Of a stretch of DNA of 64,000 bases, positions 22,210 to 32,714 are shown one piece after another. How positions within the stretch are numbered: position 1 is the first letter of the stretch; each line of letters begins with the position of its first letter. The position numbers and the translations under genes were made by a program. Source of the stretch: Tolypeutes matacus (lineage: Eukaryota > Chordata > Mammalia > Cingulata > Chlamyphoridae). The stretch lies in assembly GCA_026826555.1 (NCBI GenBank), contig JAKSZT010054458.1:3457321-3521320 (forward strand), given 5' to 3'. Below the pieces are notes generated by a model. The model was not told the origin of the DNA. It searched no databases and saw nothing but the letters and a program-made list of their open reading frames with translations.

Positions 22210-22660
22210 TATGATGGTTAGGCTAATGTGTCAACTAGGCCAGGTAAATATGCCCAGTTGTTTGGTCAAGCAAGCACTAGGCTAATTGTAATACAAAGGC
22301 ATTTATGGGCTTTAGTCATCAGTGAGTTTACTGCACAGATGGCTGATTACAGCTATGATCAACCAGGGAGATTGCCATCAGCAATGAATGACAGTTTATC
22401 CAATCAGTTGAATGCTTTAAAAGGGGAAGTGATTTCATCACTCAGAGAGAATTTTCCAGCTTGTCCTTGGGCAGCCAACAGCTCCCAGAAACTCATCTGG
22501 GACATTCATTGGACTTTTATCAGAGCCCCTGGTTTGAAGCCTGCTTGCAGAATCTCGATTTGAGCATCCCCAATGTCACGTGAGAAAATCTTATAAAATT
22601 TCATACTATTTACAGATATCTACTATTGATTCCATTCCCTAGATAATACTGACTAATACA
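22210..22660 (+). mobile_element. ERVL 5' LTR (MLT2-like)
   Basis: It begins TATGATGGTTAGGCTAATG and ends GATAATACTGACTAATACA. It aligns over its whole length with the 3' LTR at 28349-28787. My hand count finds about 60 substitutions over about 425 aligned bases, plus two indels. Confidence 0.88.
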
Positions 22661-22662
22661 GC

Positions 22663-24630
22663 TTGGTACCAAGAGTGGTTCTTGAGGAACAGAATCTTAA
22701 ACATGGGATATCTGAGTTGCTTCTAGGAGTTTTGCAATTGGCTCTCTATTCTAATGGACTCAAGAGGACTAATGACTCCCTTTCCAATAATGAAGAGGCC
22801 ACTAACAATCCAAGGCATGAGTTGGCAATGGAGATACATAAAATGGATTCCCCTACTTCCATGCTTATAAGAAGTAAAGATTTGGGTGAGAATGTTTTCA
22901 ACACTTTAACAGAGTTTTGTGGAATCAAATGGTATAATGATGTTGGCTGGTTCCTCCTAGATACTTTGGATACAGTTAAAAAAGAAAGAAAGGAACCAAA
23001 GGCTTCAAATTTGCAACTTAAATGCTGCATGAATGATGTGAAAGTTTCTGTGTGTGCTCTGAAAGAAAATATTATTTCCTGCAGCCACAGGCTTGAGATA
23101 TCTGAGAACAAGACTCAGACCTCATTGTATGAGTAGCAGAGTTACAAAGAAAAGTAAAATCTCAACCCCACAGAGTATCTGCAGTTAAAGTGAAGGCCTT
23201 GATTGGAAAAGAGTGAAACCCAGAGGACTGGGATGGAGACATATGGGATGATGATACTATCTGTGGGAACATTGGAACCCTAAATTCTGCTGAGACTTTA
23301 CCAGATAAACCTGTGATGGCCTGTCCTGTGAGGACCACACTTTGTCAACCTTGTATCACCCAGACTCCAGTGTGGCCCAAGGAGTCCAGACCTCCTTCCA
23401 TCCCTGAGGTGGATACCAGCCAAACTCCAGCATGCACTGCCCAACTTCCATCCTGCCCTGAGGAATCTGCCTTCCAACCCTGCCTGCAGAGATTATTCCT
23501 GTCTCACCAGAATAAAATGTGAAGAAATGCCCTGAGATCAGCTTACAAGGCATTTCTAATCCTTCTCTTTACCCACCCCCATCACCCTTATTGTGTTTGA
23601 GACCTATTACTAGACTAAAATCACAACAAACCCCTATAGATGAAATATAAAGTGTGGCCCATGAGGAAGACTGCTATACTCTGAAAGAACTGTGTTAGTT
23701 TTCCAATTTATATAGACAAAAATCAGAGGAATATGTGTGGGAATGGATACTAAGTGTATGGGATAATGATGAAAGGAATATAAAGTTTGGATGAGGCTGA
23801 ATTTATTGATATGGGCCCATTAAGCAGAAATTCTGGATCCAGTGTTATAGTTCAAGGGATTACAAAGGGCTCTTACAAGTTTGTTTGGGTGGCTGACTGA
23901 AACATGGACCAAAAGATGTCCTAGCATGTCTGAGGTTGAGATGCCTGATTTTCCCTGGTATACATTAGAAAAGGGAATCCAAAGGCTTAGAGAAGTTGGA
24001 ATGCTAGAATGGATTTACCATTTAAGACCTGCCCACCCAACCCAGGAATGTCCAGAGGAATCACCTATAACCAGGACAGGAGGAATACATTTGTAAGACT
24101 AACACCATCTTCCCTGAAGAGCTCTGTGGTTGCTCTTCTCTGTAGTCCAGATATTACTGTAGGTAGGGCTGTAATAGAATTAGAATCTTTAAACATTATG
24201 GGAATGATCAGATCATGGTCAGGTAAAAGTAAAGAATTGACAATCAGTTGCCAATGACAAGGTGGGTATAGCTACTGCAATGAAAGGCAGATTCAAAGCA
24301 ACACTCAAAATATTCTGAGTCGCATAAAGTCATGGCATTAACTAATAGATCATGGGGTACCTTTATGTGAAATATATGGGCAGTCTACTAAATTTCTTCT
24401 GGATATCTATAAGCAGAAGAGTTCTAGGTCAAGTGAACAAAACCCTAACTGAAATTAAAGATGCAGAGCATCATGGTCCCTTAATCAATTCCCAGACCTG
24501 AGACAGTTTACAGACTCAGAGGCCTTTGCATGAGAGAAGGCCAGGTCCCCTAGGGGAAGGATTCTGTTAAACTGACAAAAATTTATGCTGTTTATCTCCC
24601 TTTCACCTTTCTCCAAGGAGACCTACGACC
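22663..24630 (+). pseudogene. ERVL gag
   Basis: Gag is the structural polyprotein. An open stretch of 157 codons (22663-23136) begins near the primer site and includes NNPRHELAMEIHKMDSP and WFLLDTLDTVKKERKEP. A proline-rich part follows (23313-23522, many P and C), then a capsid-like block (23881-24096) with MLEWIYHLRPAHPTQECPEE. The blocks lie in different frames, and stops separate them (for example after 23136). No zinc knuckle is legible. The start cannot be fixed, because the Met at 22663 overlaps the primer site. It has a decayed relative at 4179-4985. Confidence 0.72.
22664..22678 (+). other. Primer-binding site, tRNA-Leu type
   Basis: TGGTACCAAGAGTGG directly follows the 5' LTR and differs at one base from the complement of the 3' end of tRNA-Leu(UAA). 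Leu primers are the source of the letter in ERV-L. Confidence 0.75.
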
Positions 24631-24639
24631 TTTTACCAG

Positions 24640-24967
24640 AGTAACTGTGCATTGGGGAAAAGGAAATGAACAAATATTTCTGGGATTATTAGGCACTGGC
24701 TCAGAAGTGACATTAATTCCAAGAGACCCAAAACATCACTGTAGTCTACCAGTCAGAGCAGGGGCTCATGGAAGTCATGTGATTGATGGAGTTTTAGCTC
24801 AGGTCCATCTCTCAGTGGGTCCAGTGTGTCCCTGGACCCATTCTGTGCTTATTTCCCCATTTCCAGAAAGCATATTTGGAATAGACATACTCAGTAACTG
24901 GCAGAATTCCCACATTGGATCCCTGACTTGTGGAGTTAGGGCTATTATGGTAGGAAAGGCCAAGTAG
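24640..24967 (+). pseudogene. ERVL protease domain with catalytic Asp replaced
   Basis: Retroviral aspartic protease matures Gag-Pol. The active-site loop reads LLGTGSEVTLI, where the family has D-T/S-G; the codon at 24692-24694 is GGC (Gly) instead of Asp. The flap and C-terminal landmarks are still readable: HVIDGVLAQVHLSVGP and ESIFGIDILSNW. The open stretch is 106 codons and ends in a stop at about 24967. Besides the active-site change the fold looks preserved in wording. Confidence 0.78.
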
Positions 24968-25860
24968 AAGCCACTAAAATTGTTTCTGCTTAGCACAATA
25001 GTAAATCAAAAGCAATACTGGATTCCTGGAGGGATTGCAGAGATTAGTGCCACCATCAATGATCTGAAGGATGCAGGGATGGTGATTCCCACCACATCTC
25101 CACTCAACTCTCCTATTTGGTCTGTGCAGAAAACAGATTGATCGTGGAGGATGACAGTAGATTATCATTAACTTAACCAGATAGTGACTCCAATTGCAGC
25201 TGCTGTCCCAGATGTGGTGTCATTGCTTGAGCAAAGCAGCACATCCCCTAGTACCTGGTATGCAGTTTTTGATCAGGCAAATGCTTTATCCTCAATTGCC
25301 ATTAGTAAGGACCACAAGATACAGTTTGCTTTCAGCTGGCAAGACCAGCAGTAAACCTTTTCTGTCCTGCCTCAGGGGCGTGTCAACTCTCCAGCCCTAT
25401 GTCATAATATTGTCCACAGGGACCTTGATTGTCTCTCCCTCCCACAGACATCACACTGGTCAATTATATTGATGATATCATGTTGAGAGGACCTAGTGAG
25501 CAAGAAGTAGCAAAGACTCTAGACTTATTGGTAAAGCATTTGCATGAGAGAAGATGGGAGATAAATTCAACAAAAATACAGGGTCCTTCCATCTCAGTGA
25601 AATTTCTAGGTGTTCAGTGGTGTGGGACATGTCAAGACATCCCTTCTAAAGTGAAGGGTAAGCCATTGCATATGGCCCCTCTTACAACCAAAACAGAGTC
25701 AAAATGCTTAGTTGGTCTCTTTGGAATTTGGAGACAACACATTCATCTTTTGGGTGTGCTACTCCAGCCCATTTACCTAGTGACCAGAACAGGTGCTAAT
25801 TTTGATTGGGGATGAGAACAAGAGGAAGCTTTGTGACAGGCTCAGGCTGCTGTGTAAACT
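24968..25860 (+). pseudogene. ERVL reverse transcriptase, broken frame
   Basis: It copies viral RNA into DNA. In order: YWIPGGIAEISATINDLKDAG near 25017 (fingers), PTTSPLNSPIW near 25095, a TVDYH block interrupted by a stop near 25170, [13 protein letters not shown] near 25255 with the first catalytic Asp, a [16 protein letters not shown] block near 25372, and YIDD at 25465-25476, the polymerase YXDD motif, intact. The thumb ([10 protein letters not shown] near 25600) lies in one 128-codon open stretch (25429-25815). At least one stop and one or more shifts separate the blocks. Confidence 0.8.
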
Positions 25861-26620
25861 GCACTACCATTTGGTCCATATGTTCCAACAGATCCAATGA
25901 TACTGGAAGTCAGGGGCAAATAGAGATGCTGTCTGAAGCCTTTGAAAGGCCCCTATAAGAGAATCACAATGCAGAACCTTAGGATTTTGGAGCAAAGCCC
26001 TGCAATCCTTTGCAGGTAACTACTCTCCTTTTGAGAAAAAGCTTTTGGCTTACTACTGGGCCTTTAGTAAAGACTGAACACATAACTATGGGCCATCAAG
26101 TTACCATGAGACCTGAGTTACCTATCATGAACTGAGTAATGTCTGGCCCACCAAACCATAAAGTTGGACATGCACAGCAGCACTCAATAATAAACTGGAA
26201 GTGGCATATACAAGATAGGGCTTGAACAAGTCCTGAAGTCACAAGTAAGTTACATGTAGACATAGCCCAAATGCCCATGGTCACCACCCCCACGATGTAA
26301 CCTTTTCTATCCCAACCCACAGCTTCTGCCTATTGGGGAGTCCCTTACAATGAATTGACTGAGGAAGAGAAAACTCGGGCCTGGTTTACAGATGGTTCTG
26401 CACTATATGCAGGTATCACCCTAAAATGGACAGCTGTAACAATGCAGTCCTTTTCTAGGATATCCCTTAAGAAGAGTGGTGAGGGCAAACCTCCTAGTGG
26501 GCAGAACTTTGAGCAGTGGACCTGGTTTTTCATTTTGCTTGGAAGAAGAAAATGGCCAGAGGTGCATTTGTACACTGATTCATGGGCTGTTCCCAATGGT
26601 TTGGCTGGATGATTAGGGAC
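25861..26620 (+). pseudogene. ERVL connection and RNase H domain
   Basis: RNase H removes the RNA template. Two motifs are legible in one 85-codon open stretch (26355-26612): AWFTDGSALYAG, with the first catalytic Asp at 26391-26393, and HLYTDSWAVPNGLAG, with a later Asp. The connection region (25861-26350) is broken by stops. Confidence 0.7.
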
Positions 26621-27468
26621 TTGGAAGAAACATGATTATAAATTGGTGACAAAGGGGTCTGGGGAAGAGGTACGTGGGTAGACCTGTCTGAGTGGGAAAA
26701 AAACATGAAAATATTTGTGTCCCACATGAATGCTCACCAAAAGGTGGCTTCAGCAGAGGAAGATTTTAATAATCAAATGGAGAAGATGACTTGCTCTGTG
26801 GCTAACGCTCAGCCTCTTACCCCAGCCACTCCTGTCATTGCCCAATGGGCTTATGAACAAAGTGGCCACGGAGGTTGAGATGGTGATGTATGGGCTTAGC
26901 AACATGGACTTCCCCTCACCAAGGCTGACTTGGCTACAGCCACTACTGAGTGCCCAATTTGCCAGCAGCAGAGACCTACACTCAAGCCCTGATATGTCAC
27001 CATTCCCCAAGGTGAACAGCCTGCGGCAGTTTGACTATATTGGATCATTTCCACCATGGAAGGGGTAACAATTTGTTTAACTGGGATAAACACATACTCT
27101 GGATATGGGTTTGCATTTCCTACACACAATGTTTCTTCCAAAACTACCATCCGTGGACTTACCGAATGTCTTATCTATCACCATGGCATTCTGCACAGCA
27201 TTGCTTCTGATCAAGGAACCCATTTCACAGCAAGTGATGTGCAGGAATGTGCACATTCCCATGGAATTCACTGGTTTTATGATGTTCCCCATCATCCTGA
27301 AGAAGATGGATTGATAGTACAGAGGAATGGCCTTTTGAATACTCAACTACGGCACCAATTAGGTGGCAATACCTTCCAAGGCTTGGGCAATGTTTTCCAG
27401 GAGGACACTCTATGGTGCTGTTTCTCCCAGGCCAGAATTCATGAGTACAGGAATCAAGGGTGGAAATG
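26621..27468 (+). pseudogene. ERVL integrase, two of three catalytic residues changed
   Basis: Integrase joins viral DNA to the host. The zinc-binding end is legible (SGHGG near 26860 and ECPICQQQRPT near 26948). In the core, the first acidic residue of the D,D-35-E triad is Asn: GINTYSGYGFAF, codon AAC at 27089-27091. The second is kept (SDQGTHFTA, GAT at 27209-27211). The third position reads GLIVQRNG, with Val (27317-27319) where the family has Glu in GLIERxN. One 137-codon open stretch covers the core (27056-27469). Stops interrupt the N-terminal part. Confidence 0.78.
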
Positions 27469-27990
27469 AGATTGGCACCACTCACTATTACCCCTAGTGT
27501 CCCATTTGGAAAATTTTTGCTTCCTCTCCCTGCAACCTTAAGCTCTGTTGGTTTACAGGTCTTTGTCCCAAAAGGAGGAATGCTGCCACCAGGGAACACA
27601 ACAGTGATTCCATTGAACTGGAACTTAAGACTGCCCCATGGCCACTTTGGGCACTTCTTACCTCTGAATCAACAGGCTGTACTGTCTGGGGTGATTGATC
27701 CTGACTCTAAAGGGGAAATAGGACTGCATTACATAATAAGGGTAAAGAAGAGTTTGCCTGGAATAGAGGAGATTCTCAAGGGCATCTCTTAATACTGCCA
27801 TGCCCTATGATTAAAGTAAATGGAAAATTCCAATAACACAACCCATGCAGGACTAACAGTGGAAAATTGCAACAACCCAGTCCAAGCAGTACAACCATGG
27901 CCAGTTGAAGTGCTTGCTGAGGGTAAAGGGAACATAGAATGGGTAATGGAAGAAGGCAGTGATAAATATGAACTTCAACCATGAGACCTG
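27460..27990 (+). pseudogene. ERVL dUTPase domain
   Basis: dUTPase cleaves dUTP and limits uracil incorporation; in ERVL it is encoded at the 3' end of pol. An open stretch of 110 codons (27460-27792) has GNTTVIPLNWNLRLPHGHFG and GVIDPDSKGEIGLHY, the latter resembling the conserved active-site motif with its Asp (27697-27699). It ends in a stop at about 27790, and the C-terminal motif is not legible in frame. Confidence 0.75.
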
Positions 27991-28348
27991 TTACAGAGAC
28001 AAGGACTTTTATAATCATGAATCTTTCTTCCTTGTTTCGTTATGAGTATGATTGTATTTGTACAGAAAATGAATTTTTGTTTTCTTCCCAATCTTTTCCT
28101 CATGATATGAAAAGTTATATTAGTTTCATGTCATAATATTTAAGGATGTCAAGTTTAAGAATGAATATTATCCAAGGGTTTCCACCCTATTCTGTAGGGA
28201 ATTACGGCATTTCTGGGTGTACGCAGGAGATTTGAACATTGTTAGGCAGAAATATATATATTTTTTTCATGTCTGTTATTGTTTTTACTTAGAGACTTAG
28301 TATGGTTTAAGATAATGTGTATAGTTGCTGAGTTGACAAGGGATGGAA
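27991..28348 (+). other. ERVL 3' leader region and polypurine tract, no env
   Basis: No envelope-like frame exists between dUTPase and the 3' LTR. A purine-rich ACAAGGGATGGAA at about 28336-28348 abuts the LTR and is the likely plus-strand primer. Confidence 0.65.
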
Positions 28349-28787
28349 TGTGATGGTTAGGCTAATGTGTCAACACAGCCAGGTAATTTTGTCCAGTCCA
28401 GTTGTTTGGTCAAGCAAGCACTGGGCTAGTTGTAATACAAAGATATATATGGTCTTTAGTCATCAGTGAGTTTACTGCACAGAGGGTTGATTACATCTAC
28501 AATCAACCTGGGAGATTGTTGTCAGCAATGAGTTATGTTTTACCCAATCAGTTGAATGCCTTAAAAGGGGAAGTGATTTCAGCATTCAGAGAGAATTTCC
28601 CAGCTCCTCTTTGGACAGCCAATGACTCCCAGAAACTCATCAAGAACCTTCATTGGACTTTTATTGGAGCCCCTGGTTTACAGCCTGCCTTTGGAACCAT
28701 GGTCACATGAGAGAATCTTATAAAATCTCATACTATTTACATATATCTCCTGTTGATTCTGTTTCCTAGAGAACACTGACTAATACA
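28349..28787 (+). mobile_element. ERVL 3' LTR (MLT2-like)
   Basis: It begins TGTGATGGTTAGGCTAATG and ends GAACACTGACTAATACA. It has a 5-base insertion near 28393 and a short deletion near 28700 relative to the 5' LTR. Confidence 0.88.
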
Positions 28788-28875
28788 CCCACTGGATCCA
28801 GTCCAGTCAAATGTTCCCACACCTATAGGAATGGATTATTTTCAAGAACATGATTTTTTCTGTGATCCACAAAAA
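28788..28875 (-). mobile_element. LTR-like repeat, antisense, right remnant
   Basis: It continues the repeat cut at 22209. At about 28876 the DNA returns to L1 ORF2 (CGTCCTTGCATACCCAG). Confidence 0.5.
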
Positions 28876-30254
28876 GCCCAACCTGTCACACCGTCCTTGC
28901 ATACCCAGAATAAAACCCACTCGATAATGGTTTATAATCATTTTAATGTGCTGTTTGGTTCTATTTGCAAGTATTTTGTTGAGGATTTTTGTGTCTATAT
29001 TCATTAGAGAGATTGGTCTGTATTTTTATTTTCTTGTAGTACCTTTTTCTGAATTTTGGTATTAGAATGATTTTGGCTCATAGAATGGGTTAGGTAGTGT
29101 TCCCTCCTCTTGAAATTTTTGGAAGATTTTGAACAAGAGTAGTATTAATTCTTTTTTAAGTGATTGGTAGAATCCACCTGTGATGCCATCTGGTACTGGG
29201 CTTTTCTTTATTGGGAGGTTTCTGATGACTGATTCAGTCTCTTTATGCTTGATTGGTTTGTTGAAGTCTTCTATTTATTCTAGGGTTATTGTGGGTATGT
29301 TGTGTTTCTAGGAAATCATCCATTTTATCCAAGTTGTCTAATTTGTTTGCATAGAGTTATTCATAGTACCTTCTGTAACCGTTGGGGAATTTGATGTAAT
29401 TATGAATTCCAAAAATATAATTGAATCATGCTTGTAAACGGATCTATTAATCTGGGCATGATTAGGTTAGGATTAGGGCATTGAGCCCCACCCCTTGGTG
29501 GGTGGGGAATTGAATATAAAAGGCAAGGCAAAGGACAGTTGAAGCAGTCTTTTGAGAAGAAGTTTTGATGTTGGAAAGAAGGCCCCAGGGGAAGAGAAGC
29601 AAGCCGTTTGCCTGATCGTCTACAGCTGATCTTGTGGAGGAAACAGGAGCTAAGCCCGGAGAGAAACGCAGCCCCGGGAAGAGAGGAACCCCAGAAGCCT
29701 GAACCCTGGCAAACGCCAGCAGCTGTCTTGCTCTAACACGTGGCAATAGACTGTGGTGAGAGAAGAAACTTAATGCTTTATGGCCTGATATCTGTGGACT
29801 TCTACCTCAAACAAATACCCTTTATAAAGACCAACCCATTTTTGGTATTTTACATTAGCACCCCTTTGGCTGACTAATACACCTTCTTATGATTTTTATT
29901 ATTTCTATAGAATCATTAGGAATGTCTCCCCTCTCATTTTTTCATTTCATTTATTTGCATTCTCTCTCATTTATTTTCTTTGTCAGTCCAGCTAAGGGTT
30001 TCTTGAATTTGTGGATCTTCTCAAAGAACAACTTTTGGTTTTGTTAATTCTACTGTTATTTTGTTTTTGGTTATTGCTATTTTTCTATGTTTCATTTATT
30101 TCTGCCCTAACTTTGTTATTTCTTTTCTTCTCCTTCCCTAGAATTTAGTTTGCTGTTCTTCTAAGAGTTCATCCAGGTGAAAAGTTAGTTTATTTATTTT
30201 AGCTCCTTCTTTTTTAATGTAAGCATTTAGGGCCATAATTTTCCTTCTCAGCAC
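28876..30254 (-). pseudogene. L1 ORF2 reverse transcriptase N-part, split by an LTR
   Basis: The minus strand has [21 protein letters not shown] at 28807-29004, typical ORF2 palm-proximal wording. More upstream RT lies at 29040-29377, and the linker at 29885-30254, up to the [21 protein letters not shown] stretch. An LTR at 29378-29880 interrupts it. The endonuclease that should follow is absent. Confidence 0.68.
29378..29880 (+). mobile_element. ERVL/MaLR-type solo LTR
   Basis: It runs from TAACCGTTGGGGAATTTGATG to CCCTTTGGCTGACTAATACACC. TATAAAAGG at 29516 could be a promoter box, and CAAATACCCTTTATAAAG lies near the end. It is homologous end-to-end with 32715-33372 and, in reverse, 52208-52850. 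It sits inside L1 ORF2. Confidence 0.7.
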
Positions 30255-31100
30255 TGACTTTAATATTTCTTGTAGAGTCAGTTCTTGGTGACAAATTCCC
30301 TCAGTTTCTGTTCGTCTGTGAAAACTTTAAACTCATCTTCATTTTTTGAAGGATAATTTTGCCGGATAAAGAATTCTTGGCTGGCATTCTTTTTTCTTTC
30401 AGTACCTTACATATATCACACCACTGCCTTCTTACCTCCATGCTTTCTGAGGAGAAATCTGAACTAAGTCTTCCTGATCATCCTTTGTTTGTGATGGCTT
30501 ATATTTCTCTTGCTGCTTTCAGAATTCTATTTATCTTTGGCATTTGACATTCTGAATAATATGTGTATCAGAATAGATATCTTCAGATTTATTCTGCTTA
30601 GAGTGTGTTATCCTTTTTTGATATGAATATTTATATCTTTCAAATATAAAATATAAAAATAAGAGTTGGGAAATTTTCAGACATTATTTCCTCAGATATT
30701 CTTTCTGCCACTTTCCTGTTCTCTTCTCCTTCTAAGACATCCATAATGTATGTTTGTACTCTTTATGTTATCATTCAGTTCCCTGAGACCTTGTTTAAAT
30801 ATTTCCACCCTTTTCTCTGACTGTTCTTCTGTCATTTCAAGTTTAGATGCTCTGCCTTCTTATTCACTGATGTGATCTTCTGCCATTTCAAATATGCTGT
30901 TGTATTCCTCTAATGTTGTATTTTTATCTCATCCATTGTGTCTTTCATTCCCATAAAATCTGTTACTTTTCTTTATAACCTTGCAAATTCCTCTTTATGC
31001 TCTCCCAATGTCTTAATATCATTGATCTCTTTAGCCATATTTTCTTTCAACTCCTTGAATTGATATTGGAAATTTGTGTGAATATCATTCATTGTTTAAA
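30255..31100 (-). pseudogene. L1 ORF1
   Basis: The minus-strand DNA has the ORF1p C-terminal domain (complement of 30270-30450) and, further right, coiled-coil-coding stretches with many Leu and Glu codons to about 31090. No stretch longer than about 60 codons is open on the coding strand, so it is well decayed. Confidence 0.6.
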
Positions 31101-31925
31101 ATCCTGTGTCTAATCAGGATTTTTAATGTATTCCTTTAGCTGGGCCATGTCTTCCTGTTTCTTAATATGGCTGTAATTGTTTGCTCATCACTAGGCATGT
31201 GATTAGGTTGGTTTGTTTACTCTACTGGCCAATTTCTTTCTCTTGCTTAGAATTTTATTATTAATTTGTTTTTGCTTTATGGCTTTTCACTAATTTTTTA
31301 TTTAATCTATCCTTGATCTTTAAAATTGCCCATATCTAATTCATGAAAACAGGACCAGGGACCCACTGATGGGACACAGACTAGATCCAAGGAGGCCTGG
31401 GTTTAGGGTCAGGAAAAATTTCTAAAAGTCTTTTTTTTTCCCTTCACTTTCCCAGCCTGCCAGCAGATAGCACGTCTTGAGTAATTTTTCCATGGGAGCG
31501 CCTCTTCCAAACTGCACCGGATGGCATTTCTGGGCCTGTCATAACTGCAATTCAGATCCATGCCCTGCTAGTTAAACTTGCTGAGCCTTAGCCAAATTCT
31601 GCCCTCCATGCACTGTGCCTTTCCCAGGGACGAAAACGCCCACTCTTCTGTCTGTTGGTGGCAGTCAGCTATGGGTTTTACAGAAGCTGTTTGCTTTGAG
31701 AGTGGAGGATGGGTACTGTTCCCTGCTGCAGGGGCAATTTAACTCAAAGTTTTCATTTTGGCCTGTTCATTCCTCTGTCCAACTCCCTATGGGATAAAGT
31801 GAAGCTGTCCCCTGGCTTGCAGAGCCCCAAAGTAGCTGCTTCAGACAGCTTCTGCCTTTCCTCTGCTGGTTTTGAGAGAGGTGAGCCCTGCCTATCTACT
31901 AGATTGTCATCTTCCCAGAACTCTC
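31101..31925 (-). mobile_element. L1 5'UTR
   Basis: It runs upstream of ORF1 on the minus strand and becomes GC-richer from about 31440. Wording near 31860 (TTTGAGAGAGGTGAGCCCTGCC) parallels 42860-42885 in the other minus-strand L1, which supports the assignment. Confidence 0.55.
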
Positions 31926-32265
31926 TCACAATGCAATATTATTTAGCAAAAAAGGAAGTGAAATACTTCTATGTGTTACAGCATGGATGATACTTAAATC
32001 ATTATGCTGAGTGAGAAAACAGTCAAGTAAACAAAGCACAAATTGCAGAATTAACTTTACATGAAACATACAGAATAGACTAATTAAGAGACAGTGATTC
32101 TGGGGAAGAATTGTGAGAGACTGCTAATGGATATAGGGCCTATGTGGGTTAATGAAAAATAGATATTGAATAGTTTCACAACTCTGTAGATATACTAAAA
32201 CTTAGAAGAGTAAATTTCATGGAATATGAAATAAAACTTAATAAAATATTATTTTGAACTCATGG
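31926..32265 (+). mobile_element. L1 3' end, old type
   Basis: CAATATTATTTAGCAAAAAAGG, CAGCATGGATGATACTTAAA and ATTATGCTGAGTGAGAAAACA are typical of the ORF2 end and 3'UTR of old L1s. It ends with AATAAAACTTAATAAAAT. Confidence 0.65.
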
Positions 32266-32714
32266 CGTATATTTGTCATTACTTTTTGAAAAATCACATT
32301 ATCCTCTAAATAGTTTTAAAAATAAATACCCTAACTCAGATAATAGATTTTTGCCTCTAGGGGTTTTGAATAAATGTCTGATTCTAGGTCTGAGGGAGTT
32401 AAAGAACAAGATGATACCGAACATTTTGTTGTACAGAAAGAAAGGAAGGCATACTGTTGGAATCAAAGAAGCTACATCAAAAGCTGTTTGAGTCTTGTCA
32501 GGATGATACAGAAGTCAATTTGTTCAGGGTACTTTGTTGTAAAATAAGAGCCACAAATAAATACCGTATAGCACTCACTAAAAACACATTAAATATATTA
32601 AGTGATGGGTTCATAATGACATTAAAATCAAAATTACAGACATAGACTTCTTTGGATAATGTGAGGGAACCAATTCCTTCTGAAAATCTGACAAAAAGGA
32701 AGAATTAGCCAGAT
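32266..32714. other. Unassigned 450 bp between repeats
   Basis: It contains two short open stretches of 62-72 codons on plus without recognisable motifs or codon bias. I see no splice-site context that would make an exon convincing. Confidence 0.4.

Larger units (their letters stand above)
22210..28787 (+). mobile_element. ERVL provirus, complete in structure, coding-dead
   Basis: Two LTRs of about 450 bp enclose a 5.7 kb interior in the order gag, protease, reverse transcriptase, RNase H, integrase, dUTPase, with no env. That order and the pol-terminal dUTPase are characteristic of ERVL. The primer site is complementary to tRNA-Leu and a polypurine tract precedes the 3' LTR. Flanking bases CACAC (22205-22209) and CCCAC (28788-28792) could be a 5 bp target duplication with one change. 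No product is intact. Confidence 0.88.
19166..31925 (-). mobile_element. L1 on the minus strand, heavily interrupted
   Basis: Read leftward: 5'UTR (31100-31925), ORF1 (30255-31100), reverse transcriptase N-part (29885-30254), RT middle (28876-29377), RT remainder and C-terminus (20690-21682, 19450-20492) and 3'UTR (19166-19450). Insertions: DAS SINE at 20493-20678, LTR-like repeat plus ERVL at 21683-28875, LTR at 29378-29880. The join across 21682/28876 restores the ordinary ORF2 order. ORF1 and RT are joined directly near 30255, so the endonuclease is missing. Confidence 0.72.

Noticed and set aside
27991..28348. A missing or hidden env gene of the ERVL
   Set aside because: Only about 360 bp remain before the 3' LTR, without any signal or membrane segment; ERVL elements lack env.
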